Origin: Peribacillus sp. FSL H8-0477 | GTDB taxonomy: Bacteria; Bacillota; Bacilli; Bacillales; DSM-1321 | Reading direction: 5' to 3' | Assembly (NCBI RefSeq): GCF_038002765.1 | Contig: NZ_JBBODE010000002.1 | Span: 1,612,001-1,676,000 of the forward strand | Length of the DNA: 64,000 nucleotides | Part shown: piece after piece, positions 46,184-56,016 of the stretch | How positions within the stretch are numbered: position 1 is the first letter of the stretch | Layout of the letters: every line of letters starts with the position of its first letter | Notes under the pieces: generated by a model | Told to the model about the DNA's origin: nothing | Database searches by the model: none | The model's input: only the letters and a program-made list of their open reading frames with translations | Position numbers and translations under genes: made by a program

Positions 46184-47512
46184 ATGAGAAGGAGCATTAA
46201 AACGTTTTTAACATTCAGTACAATAATATGCTTAGTTTTACTGGGGTGGTATGTCTATCAATATTCATTAAAAATAGAAAAGGCCGAATGGTGGGTAAAC
46301 AATACCCATAACATAGATACAACTAGTAATGATGATGATTTAAAATTTTTGGATTCGATTTTAAAAGGAAAAAAGTATGTTTTTCTTGGTGAAAATTCTC
46401 ACGGAGTGGCTGAATATAATACAGCTAAAGGAAGGTTGATTAAGTATTTACATGAAAATCAGGATTATGAAGTTGTAGCATTTGAAAGTAATCTTGCAGA
46501 TCCTGCGGTAACATTTGCTGAACTTGATACCAGCCATATTAGTTCTAAGACATATATGCAGTGGACGATACCAGGCGTTTGGAATGCCACTCAAAATTTA
46601 CCCTTATTTGATTATATTCTCGAAAACCGTAGAAAAGAAAAAGCATTAGTCAATACTGGGTTTGATATTCAACCGTTTGGTCGTACTTTTACAAACTTTA
46701 CGACAGATTGGATAACTAAAAGAAGTCCTTCAACGGGCAATTCATTTTCAAAATTAGAGAAAGAATGGTTAACAAAGTATCTTTCTTTTCTTGATGGAGG
46801 GAAGCTCTCAGATAAAGAAGTGACAAAGTTTAAAGATGGATATAATGAAATAATCTCTTTCCTAACGCAGCATGAAACGGGCTTGAAGGTTGAATTTCCC
46901 AATCAGCCCAAGCTAAATCTCTTTATTTTACAAACGCTTCAGAATCGAATGGAACTGATGATACGAGTGAGTAAAACCAATTATACGATAGATGAAATTA
47001 ATGGAGTGAGAGATTCACTTATGGCAGAAAATATTAAATGGTTAAGCGAGAAGATTTACCCTGATAAAAAAATAATTTTTTGGGCTCATAATGCACATAT
47101 ACGGAATCATAATACAGATATCACCTATAGAGATGAAGGCGAGACTGAGTTTCGTCCATTCCTTCATAAAACAATGTTCGAGTACCTACCTGATGATTTT
47201 AAGAAACAAAGCTATATACTTGGTTTTTATATGTATGATGGGGAATTTTCGTATTATGAAAGTAATATAAAAAAAGTAAATGACGGCAAAGACTATCAAG
47301 CTGATTCTCTAGAACAGATTCTAATTCAGTCAAACTATGAACAGACTTTTATAAATTTAAATGGACAAACCAAAAACAAATTCAATAAATGGATGTTCGA
47401 GCCTGTATACGCGTTAACACAGGGACTATATCCTGAAAAAATGGTTGTATCCAACCACTATGATGGTCTATTTTTTATAAAACATGTAAAACCCTCAACT
47501 TATATTAGGTAG
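46184..47512 (+). CDS. Erythromycin-esterase-like protein, membrane anchored
   Basis: The 442-residue protein has an N-terminal membrane helix or signal (residues 8-27) and an erythromycin-esterase fold: FLGENSHGVAEY, a mid Glu/Asp (VAFESNLADP), GFDIQPFG and WAHNAHIRNHN. The family includes Ere macrolide esterases and the succinoglycan-type Bcr135 proteins. Extracytoplasmic location makes a resistance role uncertain. AGGAGG precedes the ATG. Confidence 0.8.
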   Translation: MRRSIKTFLTFSTIICLVLLGWYVYQYSLKIEKAEWWVNNTHNIDTTSNDDDLKFLDSILKGKKYVFLGENSHGVAEYNTAKGRLIKYLHENQDYEVVAFESNLADPAVTFAELDTSHISSKTYMQWTIPGVWNATQNLPLFDYILENRRKEKALVNTGFDIQPFGRTFTNFTTDWITKRSPSTGNSFSKLEKEWLTKYLSFLDGGKLSDKEVTKFKDGYNEIISFLTQHETGLKVEFPNQPKLNLFILQTLQNRMELMIRVSKTNYTIDEINGVRDSLMAENIKWLSEKIYPDKKIIFWAHNAHIRNHNTDITYRDEGETEFRPFLHKTMFEYLPDDFKKQSYILGFYMYDGEFSYYESNIKKVNDGKDYQADSLEQILIQSNYEQTFINLNGQTKNKFNKWMFEPVYALTQGLYPEKMVVSNHYDGLFFIKHVKPSTYIR

Positions 47513-47638
47513 GAGAAAGCAGAACCTTTCCTATCATTTTTTGATCTTTTGGATTAGTTTTGTTTTTATTGAAGAAGGTTTTTGGTCAACTTTATAGAAT
47601 TCCATTAAACAGTTATATTTTATAGGTGGGGAAACAAT

Positions 47639-48162
47639 ATGAATAAACCAATTGTTGATCTTAGTGAGTATAACCCTGATTGGGAAAAACAATTTGAATA
47701 TGAACGCAATAGAATTGTTGACGTTTTAGGTGATAAAGTTGTTGCGATTGAACATATTGGAAGCACTTCTATAAGGGGACTAGAAGCGAAACCGATAATT
47801 GATATTATGGTAGGCGTACAAGATTTAGATGAAGTATCCAACTTTGTTTTTCTACTCTGTGAAATTGAATATGAATATATTCATAAACCGGAGTTTAAAG
47901 ATCGAAGGTTTTTTAGGAAGGGAATATGGGGACAGGGTACAAGTCATCTGCATATCTGTCAATTTAACAGCAGTGAATGGATTGAAAACTATTGTTTCGG
48001 GATTATCTTAGGTTACACCCCCATGTGGCTAAAGAATATTCATCGTTAAAAAAAGAACTGGCAGATAAATATAAGTTTGATAGACCAACCTATACAAAGA
48101 AAAAAGAACCGTTTATTAAAACGATTATCGAAAGTGCTAGGAAGGACTTGTACAGAATATAA
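47639..48162 (+). pseudogene. GrpB family gene with frameshift
   Basis: The frame from ATG 47639 has the nucleotidyltransferase-like GrpB start (VVAIEHIGSTSIRGLEAKPI, DIMVGVQD) and ends early at 48049. Just before, near 47988, another frame reads FRDYLRLHPHVAKEYSSLKK and continues with the normal GrpB end (ELADKYKFDRPTYTKKKEPF) to 48162. One missing base at about 47986-47990 explains this. Either a real mutation or a sequencing error. Confidence 0.8.
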
Positions 48163-48188
48163 ACATCGGTATTTGAGGAGGCTGGCAT

Positions 48189-48713
48189 ATGGTTGAACTT
48201 AAAATATTTGAGAAAGCTGATTTCCAGCAGCTTATTGACTGGGTTGATTCACCTGGATTTCTCCTGCAATGGGGAGGTTCGGCCTTTGAATTCCCTTTAA
48301 CGGAAAAACAGGTAGAAAAATATATCGAAAATCCGGATACTCTAGTCTTTAAAGTAGTTGAAAGTGACACGGGAGTTGCTATTGGACATATTTCTTTAGG
48401 CAGAATCGATAGAAAAAACAAATCTGCTAGAGTAGGAAAGGTCTTAGTCGGTGATATGAAGGGTAGAGGTAAGGGAATTGGTCAACAAATGTTAAGTGAA
48501 ATCCTTAAAATTGCATTTGACGAACTTCATTTACATCGAGTTAGTCTTGGCGTATTTGATTTTAATAGTCGAGCGATTGCTTGTTATGAAAAAGCAGGGT
48601 TTATCAAAGAGGGGTTACATAGAGATTCTAGTAAAATTGATGATGAGTATTGGAGTTTATGGGAAATGAGTATTTTGGAAGATGAATTTCGTAACATTAA
48701 AAAGCTTAATTGA
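48189..48713 (+). CDS. GNAT family N-acetyltransferase
   Basis: The 174-residue protein is of the RimJ/RimL-like kind (ARVGKVLVGDMKGRGKGIGQ with the acetyl-CoA loop, HRVSLGVFDFNSRAIACYEK). GAGGAGG precedes the ATG. It acetylates an unknown amine. Confidence 0.9.
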   Translation: MVELKIFEKADFQQLIDWVDSPGFLLQWGGSAFEFPLTEKQVEKYIENPDTLVFKVVESDTGVAIGHISLGRIDRKNKSARVGKVLVGDMKGRGKGIGQQMLSEILKIAFDELHLHRVSLGVFDFNSRAIACYEKAGFIKEGLHRDSSKIDDEYWSLWEMSILEDEFRNIKKLN

Positions 48714-48822
48714 AGATAATGTCCTTCTTTTTAATTCATGCATGAAAGTTTGGTTACTGCCATCTTCAACTACGAGGTAGCAGAACACAGACTAATATGT
48801 ACTAAAAAGGAGCGGGTTGAGG

Positions 48823-49011
48823 ATGGACGAGGATAAAAAGCCTTTTAATGATGCAATAGATCATATGAATAAGATTGAAGGAAATGTTTCAAATCTTGGC
48901 AATACAGACTTGGAGAAGTTACCAAGACCATTAAGATATATTGGTTACTTAATCGTTGGTTTCTTTTTAATTACTATTCTATTAATGGCGATTTTGAGTT
49001 TTATATTATAA
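48823..49011 (+). CDS. 62-residue protein with C-terminal membrane helix
   Basis: ATG 48823 lies behind AAAGGAGCGGGTTGAGG. The protein has a charged N-terminal part and one helix (YIGYLIVGFFLITILLMAIL) at the end. It has no recognised family. It may be a small membrane protein of its own unit. Confidence 0.6.
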   Translation: MDEDKKPFNDAIDHMNKIEGNVSNLGNTDLEKLPRPLRYIGYLIVGFFLITILLMAILSFIL

Positions 49012-49115
49012 TTTTACGTTATTTAACAGAGGCTTTGGTGTAGTTGACAGCTTGTAATGCCAAGGGAAGATGACTATAATGGAATTACTTACTAACGAAA
49101 TCTGGGGTGAAAAGC

Positions 49116-49544
49116 GTGCTTGAGGGCTGGTTTTTATGGTTTATTTTATTCTGGGTTGTTATTCTCATAACTTCGATGTTTATTGGCGGATTTTTCATGT
49201 TTCGTAAATTTCTTAAAAGATTTCCTAAGGAAGACGGAAAATCTGATATGGATTGGGAAGAATATTATGTGAATCAAACAATTCATCTGTGGACAGCTGA
49301 ACAAAAGGAATTACTTTCTGATTTGGTTTCACCTGTTCCAGAACTATTCAGGGATGTGGCTAAACAAAAGATTGCGGGTAAGATTGGGGAACTTGCTGTC
49401 AGGGAAAGGGCTTCGGCCATCACTGAGGATTTGGTGATTCGTGGATATATTATTGCGACTCCGAAGCGTGATCATAAATTTTTGCGAAAAAAACTACTCG
49501 AACGTCAAGTGAATATGAATCCATATGAACATCTTTTTGGTTAA
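49116..49544 (+). CDS. yneK: YneK (DUF2621) membrane protein
   Basis: GTG 49116 lies seven bases after GGGGTG. The 142-residue protein has one membrane helix (WFLWFILFWVVILITSMFIG) and a DUF2621 domain (FPKEDGKSDMDWEEYYV) with an end KRDHKFLRKKLLERQ. YneK follows yneJ in B. subtilis; its role is unknown. Confidence 0.88.
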   Translation: MLEGWFLWFILFWVVILITSMFIGGFFMFRKFLKRFPKEDGKSDMDWEEYYVNQTIHLWTAEQKELLSDLVSPVPELFRDVAKQKIAGKIGELAVRERASAITEDLVIRGYIIATPKRDHKFLRKKLLERQVNMNPYEHLFG

Positions 49545-49554
49545 ATGGAACGGA

Positions 49555-49591
49555 AAAAAGACAGGCCCTCTAGGGGAACCTGTCTTTTTTT
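49555..49591 (+). terminator. Terminator of yneK
   Basis: AAAAAGACAGG / CCTGTCTTTTT with T run. Confidence 0.9.
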
Positions 49592-49628
49592 GTTATTGAA
49601 TAGTAGAGGAACTTCCAAAAGTTTGTTA

Positions 49629-49642
49629 GGAACGAATGTACG
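49629..49642. promoter_or_regulatory. Candidate LexA box before sbcDC
   Basis: GGAACGAATGTACG matches 11 of 14 positions of CGAACRNRYGTTYC. A TATAAT at 49664-49669 follows, so the site is upstream of or in the -35 area of sbcD. The match is imperfect. Confidence 0.35.
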
Positions 49643-49699
49643 GAAAATCCTCTTATTTTTGCTATAATACTAACATAGCTAACGAACGGAGTGAAATAG

Positions 49700-50845
49700 A
49701 TGAAATTTATACACACAGCAGATTGGCATCTAGGGAAGATTGTTCACGGGGTGCATATGACAGAAGACCAACGTCACGTGTTATGGCAGCTGATAGATGT
49801 GATAGAGGAAGAGAAGCCGGATGCACTTGTCATTGCCGGTGATTTGTATGATCGATCCGTTCCGCCTACAGAAGCGGTCGATTTATTGGATGAAATTCTT
49901 GTAACCATAAATGTCAAAATGAAAACACCGATTGTCGCGATTTCGGGAAATCATGATAGTGCAGAACGCTTATCGTTTGGATCTTCCTGGTATCGTCATA
50001 GTCAGCTTTATATTGAAGGGAAACTATCGGAAGACTTAGCGCCAGTTAATGTAGGCGGCGTCAATTTTTATTGTGTGCCTTATGCAGAACCTGGTATCGT
50101 CCGTCAAGTGTTGGGAGACGACAGGATTCACTCTCATCAAGATGCTATGCGTGAGATTACAAGCCGAATTGAGCAAAATTTAAATCCAAATGAACCAAAT
50201 GTTTTTGTTGGACATGCATTCGTACTTGGTGGGCAAACGTCCGATTCTGAACGAGTGCTGTCAGTTGGAGGCTCTGGCTGTGTTCAGGCAAACTTGTTTG
50301 ATGCCTTTGATTATACCGCTTTAGGTCACTTGCATAGTCCTGATGCGTTGAAACATCCTAAGGTTCATTATTCAGGTTCTTTACTTAAATATTCTTTTTC
50401 CGAGGCCAAGCAAAACAAATCATTTTCCATTGTTGAAATGAATAGTGACGGTAGTTTCGACTTACGCTACCACCCGCTTAAACCTCTGTATGACTTGCGT
50501 GAACTTGAAGGATATATGGACGAGCTTCTTGATCCTCATTTTTATCAAGCACAACAAGTGGAAGACTATTTAAAGGTGACGTTGTTAGATGATGGAGCGG
50601 TTTTAGATCCAATGAATCGACTCAGACAAATTTATCCTAATATCCTTCATTTAGAAAGGAAATGGGATTTATCTGATAATCGGCGGAAACAATCTTTTTC
50701 TTCAATTAGAGATGAAAAAAAGTCAGAACTTGATTTATTTGAAACCTTTTATGCGGAAATGACAGAACGTGATTTTGATGGTTCCAAACGAGCGGTAATG
50801 ACATCTGTCATTGAAAAAGTTAAGAAAGAGGAGGAAGTGAAGTGA
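49700..50845 (+). CDS. sbcD: Exonuclease SbcD
   Basis: The 381-residue Mre11-type nuclease has the metal motifs HTADWHLGK, VIAGDLYDRSVP, SGNHDS, GHAFVLG and GHLHSP. With SbcC it opens DNA hairpins and protein-blocked ends. ACGGAG precedes the ATG. Its stop overlaps the sbcC start. In B. subtilis sbcDC lies by addAB, so this position is different. Confidence 0.96.
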   Translation: MKFIHTADWHLGKIVHGVHMTEDQRHVLWQLIDVIEEEKPDALVIAGDLYDRSVPPTEAVDLLDEILVTINVKMKTPIVAISGNHDSAERLSFGSSWYRHSQLYIEGKLSEDLAPVNVGGVNFYCVPYAEPGIVRQVLGDDRIHSHQDAMREITSRIEQNLNPNEPNVFVGHAFVLGGQTSDSERVLSVGGSGCVQANLFDAFDYTALGHLHSPDALKHPKVHYSGSLLKYSFSEAKQNKSFSIVEMNSDGSFDLRYHPLKPLYDLRELEGYMDELLDPHFYQAQQVEDYLKVTLLDDGAVLDPMNRLRQIYPNILHLERKWDLSDNRRKQSFSSIRDEKKSELDLFETFYAEMTERDFDGSKRAVMTSVIEKVKKEEEVK

Positions 50846-53800
50846 AACCTCTTGTACTGACAATGCAGGCTTTCGGGCCATATGCAGGCAGGGAAGTCAT
50901 CGATTTTAAACAACTGGAAAACCGGACAATGTTTGTGATTTCTGGTAAAACAGGTGCAGGTAAAACAACGATTTTTGACGGAATCAGCTTTGCCATATAC
51001 GGAAAAGCGAGCGGTGAAGACAGAAGTGGTCAGGAATTACGAAGCCAGTTCGCCGAGGATGACCTTGGGACAGAGATATCGCTTGAGTTTGAGCTTCGTG
51101 GAAAAACATATTTTATCGTAAGAGCACCTCAACAGGAGCGTAAGAAAAAGTCAGGAGAAGGCCATACTGTGGTCGGAGCCAAAGCTGAATTATATAAGCT
51201 GACTGATAGCGGGAAAGTCCTGCTTGGTGCAAATATTCGCGATGTAGATGAACAAATCAAACATATTATGGGAATTGATGCCAATCAGTTTAGACAAATC
51301 ATAATGATTCCACAAGGTGAGTTCCGAAAACTGTTGACTTCGGATAGTAAGGACAAGGAATTAATTTTGCAGAAACTATTTCATACGGAGTTATACAAAC
51401 GAATTGAAGAGAAATTAAAAGAAGATGCAGCGGAGCTGCGAAAGCTGAGTGAGCGTAGCAGGCAGACGAGAATTCATCTTATTAAAGAAATTCAGTCTCT
51501 AGAAGATTCGATTCTGACTGAGGAAATTCTGGCTGAGGAACCGAATGAACAAAGGATATTGCCGCTTCTTATCGAAGAAATTAACAAAGCCAATGAAAGC
51601 CTTGTCGTTTATACAGAAAAAATTAAGAAGGAACAGACAGCTCGTGACAAAATTCAGGGAGAAATTTATCAGGCTCAAGAACTACTTAAACGGTTTGAAG
51701 AGCTTGAAAAGCTCCGTTTAGAAAAGGACGAGCTGGTCAAACGTAAACCAGAAATGGAAACCAAAGCGGCTGTCATTAAAATGGCGCAAAGAGCAGGAGC
51801 TCTTGAAAAGCAAGAACAGTTTTATTTACGAATGGGCAGACAAGCAAAAGATCTTCAATCTCAGCTGGATCAGCAAAATGAAACAGCAAAGAAGCTGTTT
51901 GAAAACACCATTCTCTTGCAAAAACGATATGATGCTGAGATGGACAAGACATCTGATCGAGAACAACTATCGGCGAAAGTGCATCATTTGCAGCAGCTTA
52001 AGCAAATGGTGGATACGGTTTCGGAACAAAAACAGATCGCTGTTGATTTGAATGGTGTTTGGAAACAGGCTCAGACTGAACAAGTGAGACTGGAAAAACA
52101 GCTGTCTCAAATGGAAATAGATGAAGAAAAAATTGCCCTATTAAAAACAGAGGCTGAGCAGGCGATCGTGTTATTTGCAGAATTAGAGCGACAAGCTGAC
52201 AAAAATGAAGACCTCTTGACCAAACTAGTAAAGCTTGAGGAATCCGACCAATTTGTTAAACAAGCACATGATGAATTTTCTGGAAAAAAAGAAGTAGTCA
52301 AACAGGCGGTGGAACGTGCCCTTCAGCAAAAAACAGCCTTAGAACTACTTGAAAGTAAATGGAGAGACAGTCAAGCAGGTATTTTAGCGGCTGCTCTTAC
52401 GCATGGTGAAATGTGTCCAGTATGCGGATCCTCTGAGCACCCTGCAAAAGCAGTTCACTCGGCTGAACAACCTGATGAAGATGAACTGAAACAACAAAAA
52501 GCAGAAGTAAATAAAGCTGAACAACAAAAAACAAGTGCAGAAACCGCATTTTATAAAGCAGAATCCCGTTATCAATCTCTTCAGGAAACGTATCAAGAGC
52601 GATTTGCTGCTGTGAGGGCTTTAGTCGATGATTTTGAACTAAATCGGTTGGCAGAATATAAAAACAACTGTCAGCAGAAAAAACACGAAAATGAGGAGCA
52701 GTTACGGGTTCTCCTGAAGCAAAAACAAACGATTTCAAGTATTTCTGAAAAACTTTCAAGGATAAAAACAGAGAAACGAACAATAAAGTTTGAGATTGAA
52801 ACCGTGAAAACAAAAGAAGAAAAGGCAAGAACTCAACTTCTTGAGGCTAATGCTAAACTCGCGGCTACAGTGGCTTCCATACCAGAAGAAATTAGGGAAC
52901 CAGAAGCCTTTAACCAGGCTTTAAAACAAGCTGTTACAGAACAAAAACAACTTGAAGAGGCACTAGAAGCGGCGAGAACTTCCTTAATGCAAGGAAAGGA
53001 ACAAGAAACCACGATTAAAGCAAATATCACTTCCAGCGAGGAACAACTGAAAAAAGTAACCATCGAGTTAAACGAGGAACGAAGCAGATTTAAAGTAGAA
53101 ATGACAGCACTAGGGTTTGAGTCTTACGGAAGCTATGTAGCTGCAAAAAAAACGGAAGCGGAAGTAAAGACATTAGAAAGTGATTTACAAGAATATGAAC
53201 AGCGTTATCAGACAGTTACCAACGTTTTTCATGATTTAGAATTGAAATTGAAAGGTGCAGTAAAACCAGATATTGAAGCCTTGCAACAACAATTTACGAA
53301 TGCCGACCAGGTCTTAGAAGAGCTTCGACAGTTATTTGCTAAACTGACATCTGCCAAACAGAAAAATGAGCAGATTCATGAAAAACTCGATAGGATGATC
53401 TTGGAACAAAAGGAAATAGAAGATCGATACCGGGTTATTGGACATCTACATGAAGTGTCCAAGGGGCAGAATCCATTCCGTATTACTTTCGAACGCTTTG
53501 TTCTCGCTTCTTTCTTAGATGAAATTCTTAATGAAGCGAATATACGTTTAAATAAAATGACGAGTGGACGCTTCCAACTCATGCGTAAAATCGATCCAAC
53601 CCGTAGAAATATTCAAAGTGGATTGGAACTAACTGTTTACGATCAGTACACAGGACAAGAACGTCATGTTAAAACACTTTCAGGTGGTGAAAGCTTCAAG
53701 GCGTCTCTTGCACTGGCGCTTGGTCTTGCAGATGTTGTACAGCAGCATGCAGGCGGGATATCGTTGGAAACGATGTTTGTTGATGAAGGATTTGGAACGC

Positions 53801-53973
53801 TTGACCCTGAGTCACTTGACCAGGCATTAGAAGCACTAATGGATATTCAGAACAGCGGTCGACTTGTGGGAATTATTTCACATGTACCGGAACTAAAGGA
53901 AAGAATCGAAGCGCGTCTTGAGGTAATCGCTACTCAACTAGGAAGTCGAACTGAGTTTCAATTTATCAGTTAA
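50842..53973 (+). CDS. sbcC: ATPase subunit SbcC
   Basis: The 1043-residue SMC-like protein has Walker A GKTGAGKTT (residues 35-43), long coiled coils, the zinc hook CPVC at 525-528, a signature LSGGESF and Walker B MFVDEGFGTLDPES near the end. The GTG start overlaps the sbcD stop (GTGAAGTGA). It joins DNA ends with SbcD in a Mre11-Rad50-type complex. Confidence 0.96.
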   Translation: MKPLVLTMQAFGPYAGREVIDFKQLENRTMFVISGKTGAGKTTIFDGISFAIYGKASGEDRSGQELRSQFAEDDLGTEISLEFELRGKTYFIVRAPQQERKKKSGEGHTVVGAKAELYKLTDSGKVLLGANIRDVDEQIKHIMGIDANQFRQIIMIPQGEFRKLLTSDSKDKELILQKLFHTELYKRIEEKLKEDAAELRKLSERSRQTRIHLIKEIQSLEDSILTEEILAEEPNEQRILPLLIEEINKANESLVVYTEKIKKEQTARDKIQGEIYQAQELLKRFEELEKLRLEKDELVKRKPEMETKAAVIKMAQRAGALEKQEQFYLRMGRQAKDLQSQLDQQNETAKKLFENTILLQKRYDAEMDKTSDREQLSAKVHHLQQLKQMVDTVSEQKQIAVDLNGVWKQAQTEQVRLEKQLSQMEIDEEKIALLKTEAEQAIVLFAELERQADKNEDLLTKLVKLEESDQFVKQAHDEFSGKKEVVKQAVERALQQKTALELLESKWRDSQAGILAAALTHGEMCPVCGSSEHPAKAVHSAEQPDEDELKQQKAEVNKAEQQKTSAETAFYKAESRYQSLQETYQERFAAVRALVDDFELNRLAEYKNNCQQKKHENEEQLRVLLKQKQTISSISEKLSRIKTEKRTIKFEIETVKTKEEKARTQLLEANAKLAATVASIPEEIREPEAFNQALKQAVTEQKQLEEALEAARTSLMQGKEQETTIKANITSSEEQLKKVTIELNEERSRFKVEMTALGFESYGSYVAAKKTEAEVKTLESDLQEYEQRYQTVTNVFHDLELKLKGAVKPDIEALQQQFTNADQVLEELRQLFAKLTSAKQKNEQIHEKLDRMILEQKEIEDRYRVIGHLHEVSKGQNPFRITFERFVLASFLDEILNEANIRLNKMTSGRFQLMRKIDPTRRNIQSGLELTVYDQYTGQERHVKTLSGGESFKASLALALGLADVVQQHAGGISLETMFVDEGFGTLDPESLDQALEALMDIQNSGRLVGIISHVPELKERIEARLEVIATQLGSRTEFQFIS

Positions 53974-53993
53974 TACAATCTGGAGGGGATTAG

Positions 53994-54782
53994 ATGGACA
54001 AGAAAGTTGGAATTGATGCAGGGACTACACTGATAAAACTTGCTTACAATGAAAACGGTATGTACCATTTTAAGAAGTACTCCTATCAACAGAAGGATTC
54101 TCTTCTGCAATGGCTCCAAATGGCAGCTCCAGATGCTCGTTGGAATGTAACGGGCGGGAAAGGGCATCATTTCCTGTCGGTTTCTGATAATAGCAGAGAA
54201 ATTGCTGAGTTTACGGCGATTACGGATGGAGCTATGTATATGACAGCGGCGCAAAAGTTAAACGTAAAAAACTATATTTTAGTAAATATCGGGACGGGCA
54301 CTTCATTTTTTTCAATCAAAGATAATTCAGCAGAACATCTTTATGGGAGCGGGATTGGCGGAGGGATGCTAATGGGGTTATCAACGATGCTAGTTGGAGA
54401 ACGGCCATTTTCTGATCTTGCAGCTCTGGCTGAAAGTGGAGAGCGCGCTAAATTAGATTTGCAGGTACGTGATATTTATGCAAGTGAACCGCCAATTTCA
54501 GGTGATTTTACGGCAAGTAATTTTGGAAAAGCGACAACCGCTGATGTTAAAAAAGAGGATGTCACAGCTTCTTTATTCGGATTAATTGCTGAAACGACCA
54601 TGCTTCTTGGTGTTCAATCAGCTAAGGCAGCAGGTGAAGTAGATATTGTTTACACCGGTGGAATGGCGGCACATCCATACATGGAAAAAAGCCTCAAAGC
54701 AGCAACTGAGGCATTTGGATGCAAGGCTCATTTTCTTACAAATGGAGAATACTGTGGTGCCATGGGTGCCCTTATCTATTGA
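53994..54782 (+). CDS. coaW: Type II pantothenate kinase
   Basis: The 262-residue protein has GIDAGTTLIKLAY at the start, EFTAITDGAMY, VNIGTGTSFFS, GSGIGGGMLMGLSTML and YTGGMAAHPYME near the end, typical of the eukaryote-like kinase found in Staphylococcus and some Bacillus. It starts coenzyme A synthesis and escapes CoA feedback in Staphylococcus. GGAGGGG precedes the ATG 20 bases after sbcC. Confidence 0.9.
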   Translation: MDKKVGIDAGTTLIKLAYNENGMYHFKKYSYQQKDSLLQWLQMAAPDARWNVTGGKGHHFLSVSDNSREIAEFTAITDGAMYMTAAQKLNVKNYILVNIGTGTSFFSIKDNSAEHLYGSGIGGGMLMGLSTMLVGERPFSDLAALAESGERAKLDLQVRDIYASEPPISGDFTASNFGKATTADVKKEDVTASLFGLIAETTMLLGVQSAKAAGEVDIVYTGGMAAHPYMEKSLKAATEAFGCKAHFLTNGEYCGAMGALIY

Positions 54783-54786
54783 AGAA

Positions 54787-55158
54787 TTAAGGAACCTCAA
54801 GTTTCCATATACTTGGGGTTCCTTTTTCTATGGTATTTTTACTAACACAAATTAGCAATGCATCAGTGGAAAGTTCAGGTGTAATAGTTCGATCTTCTAT
54901 AGAAAATGGAAAAGTAAAACTACGTTCTAGTGAGCCATCAGAACCCGCTGCAAGGATTGTTAAGGTGTTCATATCTATAGAAATGGTAATGTTTATTACG
55001 TGTTTTTTTTCGAATAACGCTTCTAAAAGATAATGAGTCGGGTACTCAAAAACATCTAGACGAAATGTTTGAAAATCGATAAAACTCGTATTCGGATCGA
55101 CGAAAAAATTCCTCAACCATTTTTCAAATAGTAGTGGGTCTTCCTTATCCGTAGTCAT
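54787..55158 (-). CDS. cotM: CotM-like spore coat protein (alpha-crystallin type)
   Basis: The 123-residue protein (FEKWLRNFFVDPNTSFIDFQ, then RLDVFEYPTHYLLEA) has an alpha-crystallin/Hsp20-like beta domain with weak likeness to CotM of B. subtilis, which has a similar WLRQFFEDP start. The place between yneK and sspP supports this. Expression in the mother cell is expected but no SigK promoter was resolved. Confidence 0.75.
   Translation of the reverse strand: MTTDKEDPLLFEKWLRNFFVDPNTSFIDFQTFRLDVFEYPTHYLLEALFEKKHVINITISIDMNTLTILAAGSDGSLERSFTFPFSIEDRTITPELSTDALLICVSKNTIEKGTPSIWKLEVP
54789..54827 (+). terminator. Terminator of sbcDC-coaW
   Basis: AAGGAACC-CAAGT pairs with ACTTG-GGTTCCTT, followed by TTTTT. 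The hairpin is inside the last codons of the convergent CotM-like gene. Confidence 0.88.
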
Positions 55159-55228
55159 GTAAATTACTCCTTACTTTTGCCTTTTTCTATCTTATGTTCT
55201 GGGCAGCAAAAGGGATAAGGTAAAAGGA

Positions 55229-55279
55229 AAAAAGCAGCAATTTTTTCTCTTGAAATAAAGAAAAAATTGCTGCTTTTTA
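55229..55279 (-). terminator. Terminator of sspP
   Basis: A 19-base nearly perfect stem (AAAAGCAGCAATTTTTTC and complement) followed on the minus strand by a T run; it starts right after the sspP stop. Confidence 0.9.
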
Positions 55280-55280
55280 A

Positions 55281-55415
55281 TCACATATCATGATGGCTAT
55301 TGTGCTTCTGACGGGAATGATTTTTATTTTTTACTTTATGAGAACCGCTTAAGGGTGCAGGCTGTCCCTCTTTAGGAGCATTTTTCCTACTATCTTTTTC
55401 ATTGTTCTTTTCCAT
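55281..55415 (-). CDS. sspP: Small acid-soluble spore protein SspP
   Basis: The 44-residue frame ([20 protein letters not shown], then [13 protein letters not shown]) matches SspP in its QPxPLSGSxKVKN and RQKHNxxHDM blocks. GGAGGG precedes the ATG. It is made in the forespore. In B. subtilis sspO is next to it; no sspO is visible here. Confidence 0.92.
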   Translation of the reverse strand: MEKNNEKDSRKNAPKEGQPAPLSGSHKVKNKNHSRQKHNSHHDM

Positions 55416-55550
55416 ATTGCATCCCTCCTTATTAGTAAGATGGACTATTTGCCTTCATTTTATTCCCACTGTTAAACTGTTATAAATTATCTTAATTTTA
55501 CAACTATTTGCTAAACCTGTTAAGATGAATTAGAAATGGGGGAGTCTCTT

Positions 55551-55973
55551 TTGGAAAAACGTATTTTCACACCGCCTAAACATATCGTCTCAGCAGCGAC
55601 TATTGTACTTAATAAACGAGGGGAACTACTTTTAATAAAGGGACCGCGTCGAGGGTGGGAAATGCCTGGTGGACAAGTTGAAGAAGGTGAGTCATTAATG
55701 GCTGCTGCAATTAGAGAAACGAAAGAAGAAACGGGAATTGATATTGAAGTACTGAAATTTTGTGGAGTTTTTCAAAACGTAAACCAATCCATTTGTAATA
55801 CCTTGTTCTTAGCTAAACCAACAGGGGGCGAATTAGCGACTTCCCCGGAAAGCTTAGTGGTAGGGTTCTATCCGATTGATCAAGCTTTAGAAATGGTCAC
55901 GTATACAAATTTCAGAGAAAGAATTGAATCTTGTTTGGACGAAAGGAAACATCCCTTTTATGTCGAGTTTTAA
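55551..55973 (+). CDS. Nudix hydrolase
   Basis: TTG 55551 lies six bases after GGGGGAG; an ATG at 55536 overlaps that site. The 140-residue protein has the full Nudix box GGQVEEGESLMAAAIRETKE plus ETGI. It cleaves a nucleoside-diphosphate linked compound, such as an oxidised nucleotide or sugar nucleotide; the substrate is unknown. Confidence 0.9.
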   Translation: MEKRIFTPPKHIVSAATIVLNKRGELLLIKGPRRGWEMPGGQVEEGESLMAAAIRETKEETGIDIEVLKFCGVFQNVNQSICNTLFLAKPTGGELATSPESLVVGFYPIDQALEMVTYTNFRERIESCLDERKHPFYVEF

Positions 55974-55975
55974 AT

Positions 55976-56015
55976 TATGTAGAGGAACTCCCTATTACGG
56001 GAGTTCCTCTACATA
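55976..56015 (+). terminator. Terminator, possibly two-way
   Basis: TATGTAGAGGAACTCCC and its exact complement around six bases, then TTATTCTTTCTTC. It lies between two convergent genes. Confidence 0.85.
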
Positions 56016-56016
56016 G

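Noticed and set aside
52397-52828. 143-codon minus-strand frame inside sbcC
   Set aside because: Falls opposite the coiled coil of SbcC, where antisense frames arise from repeated Glu/Gln codons.
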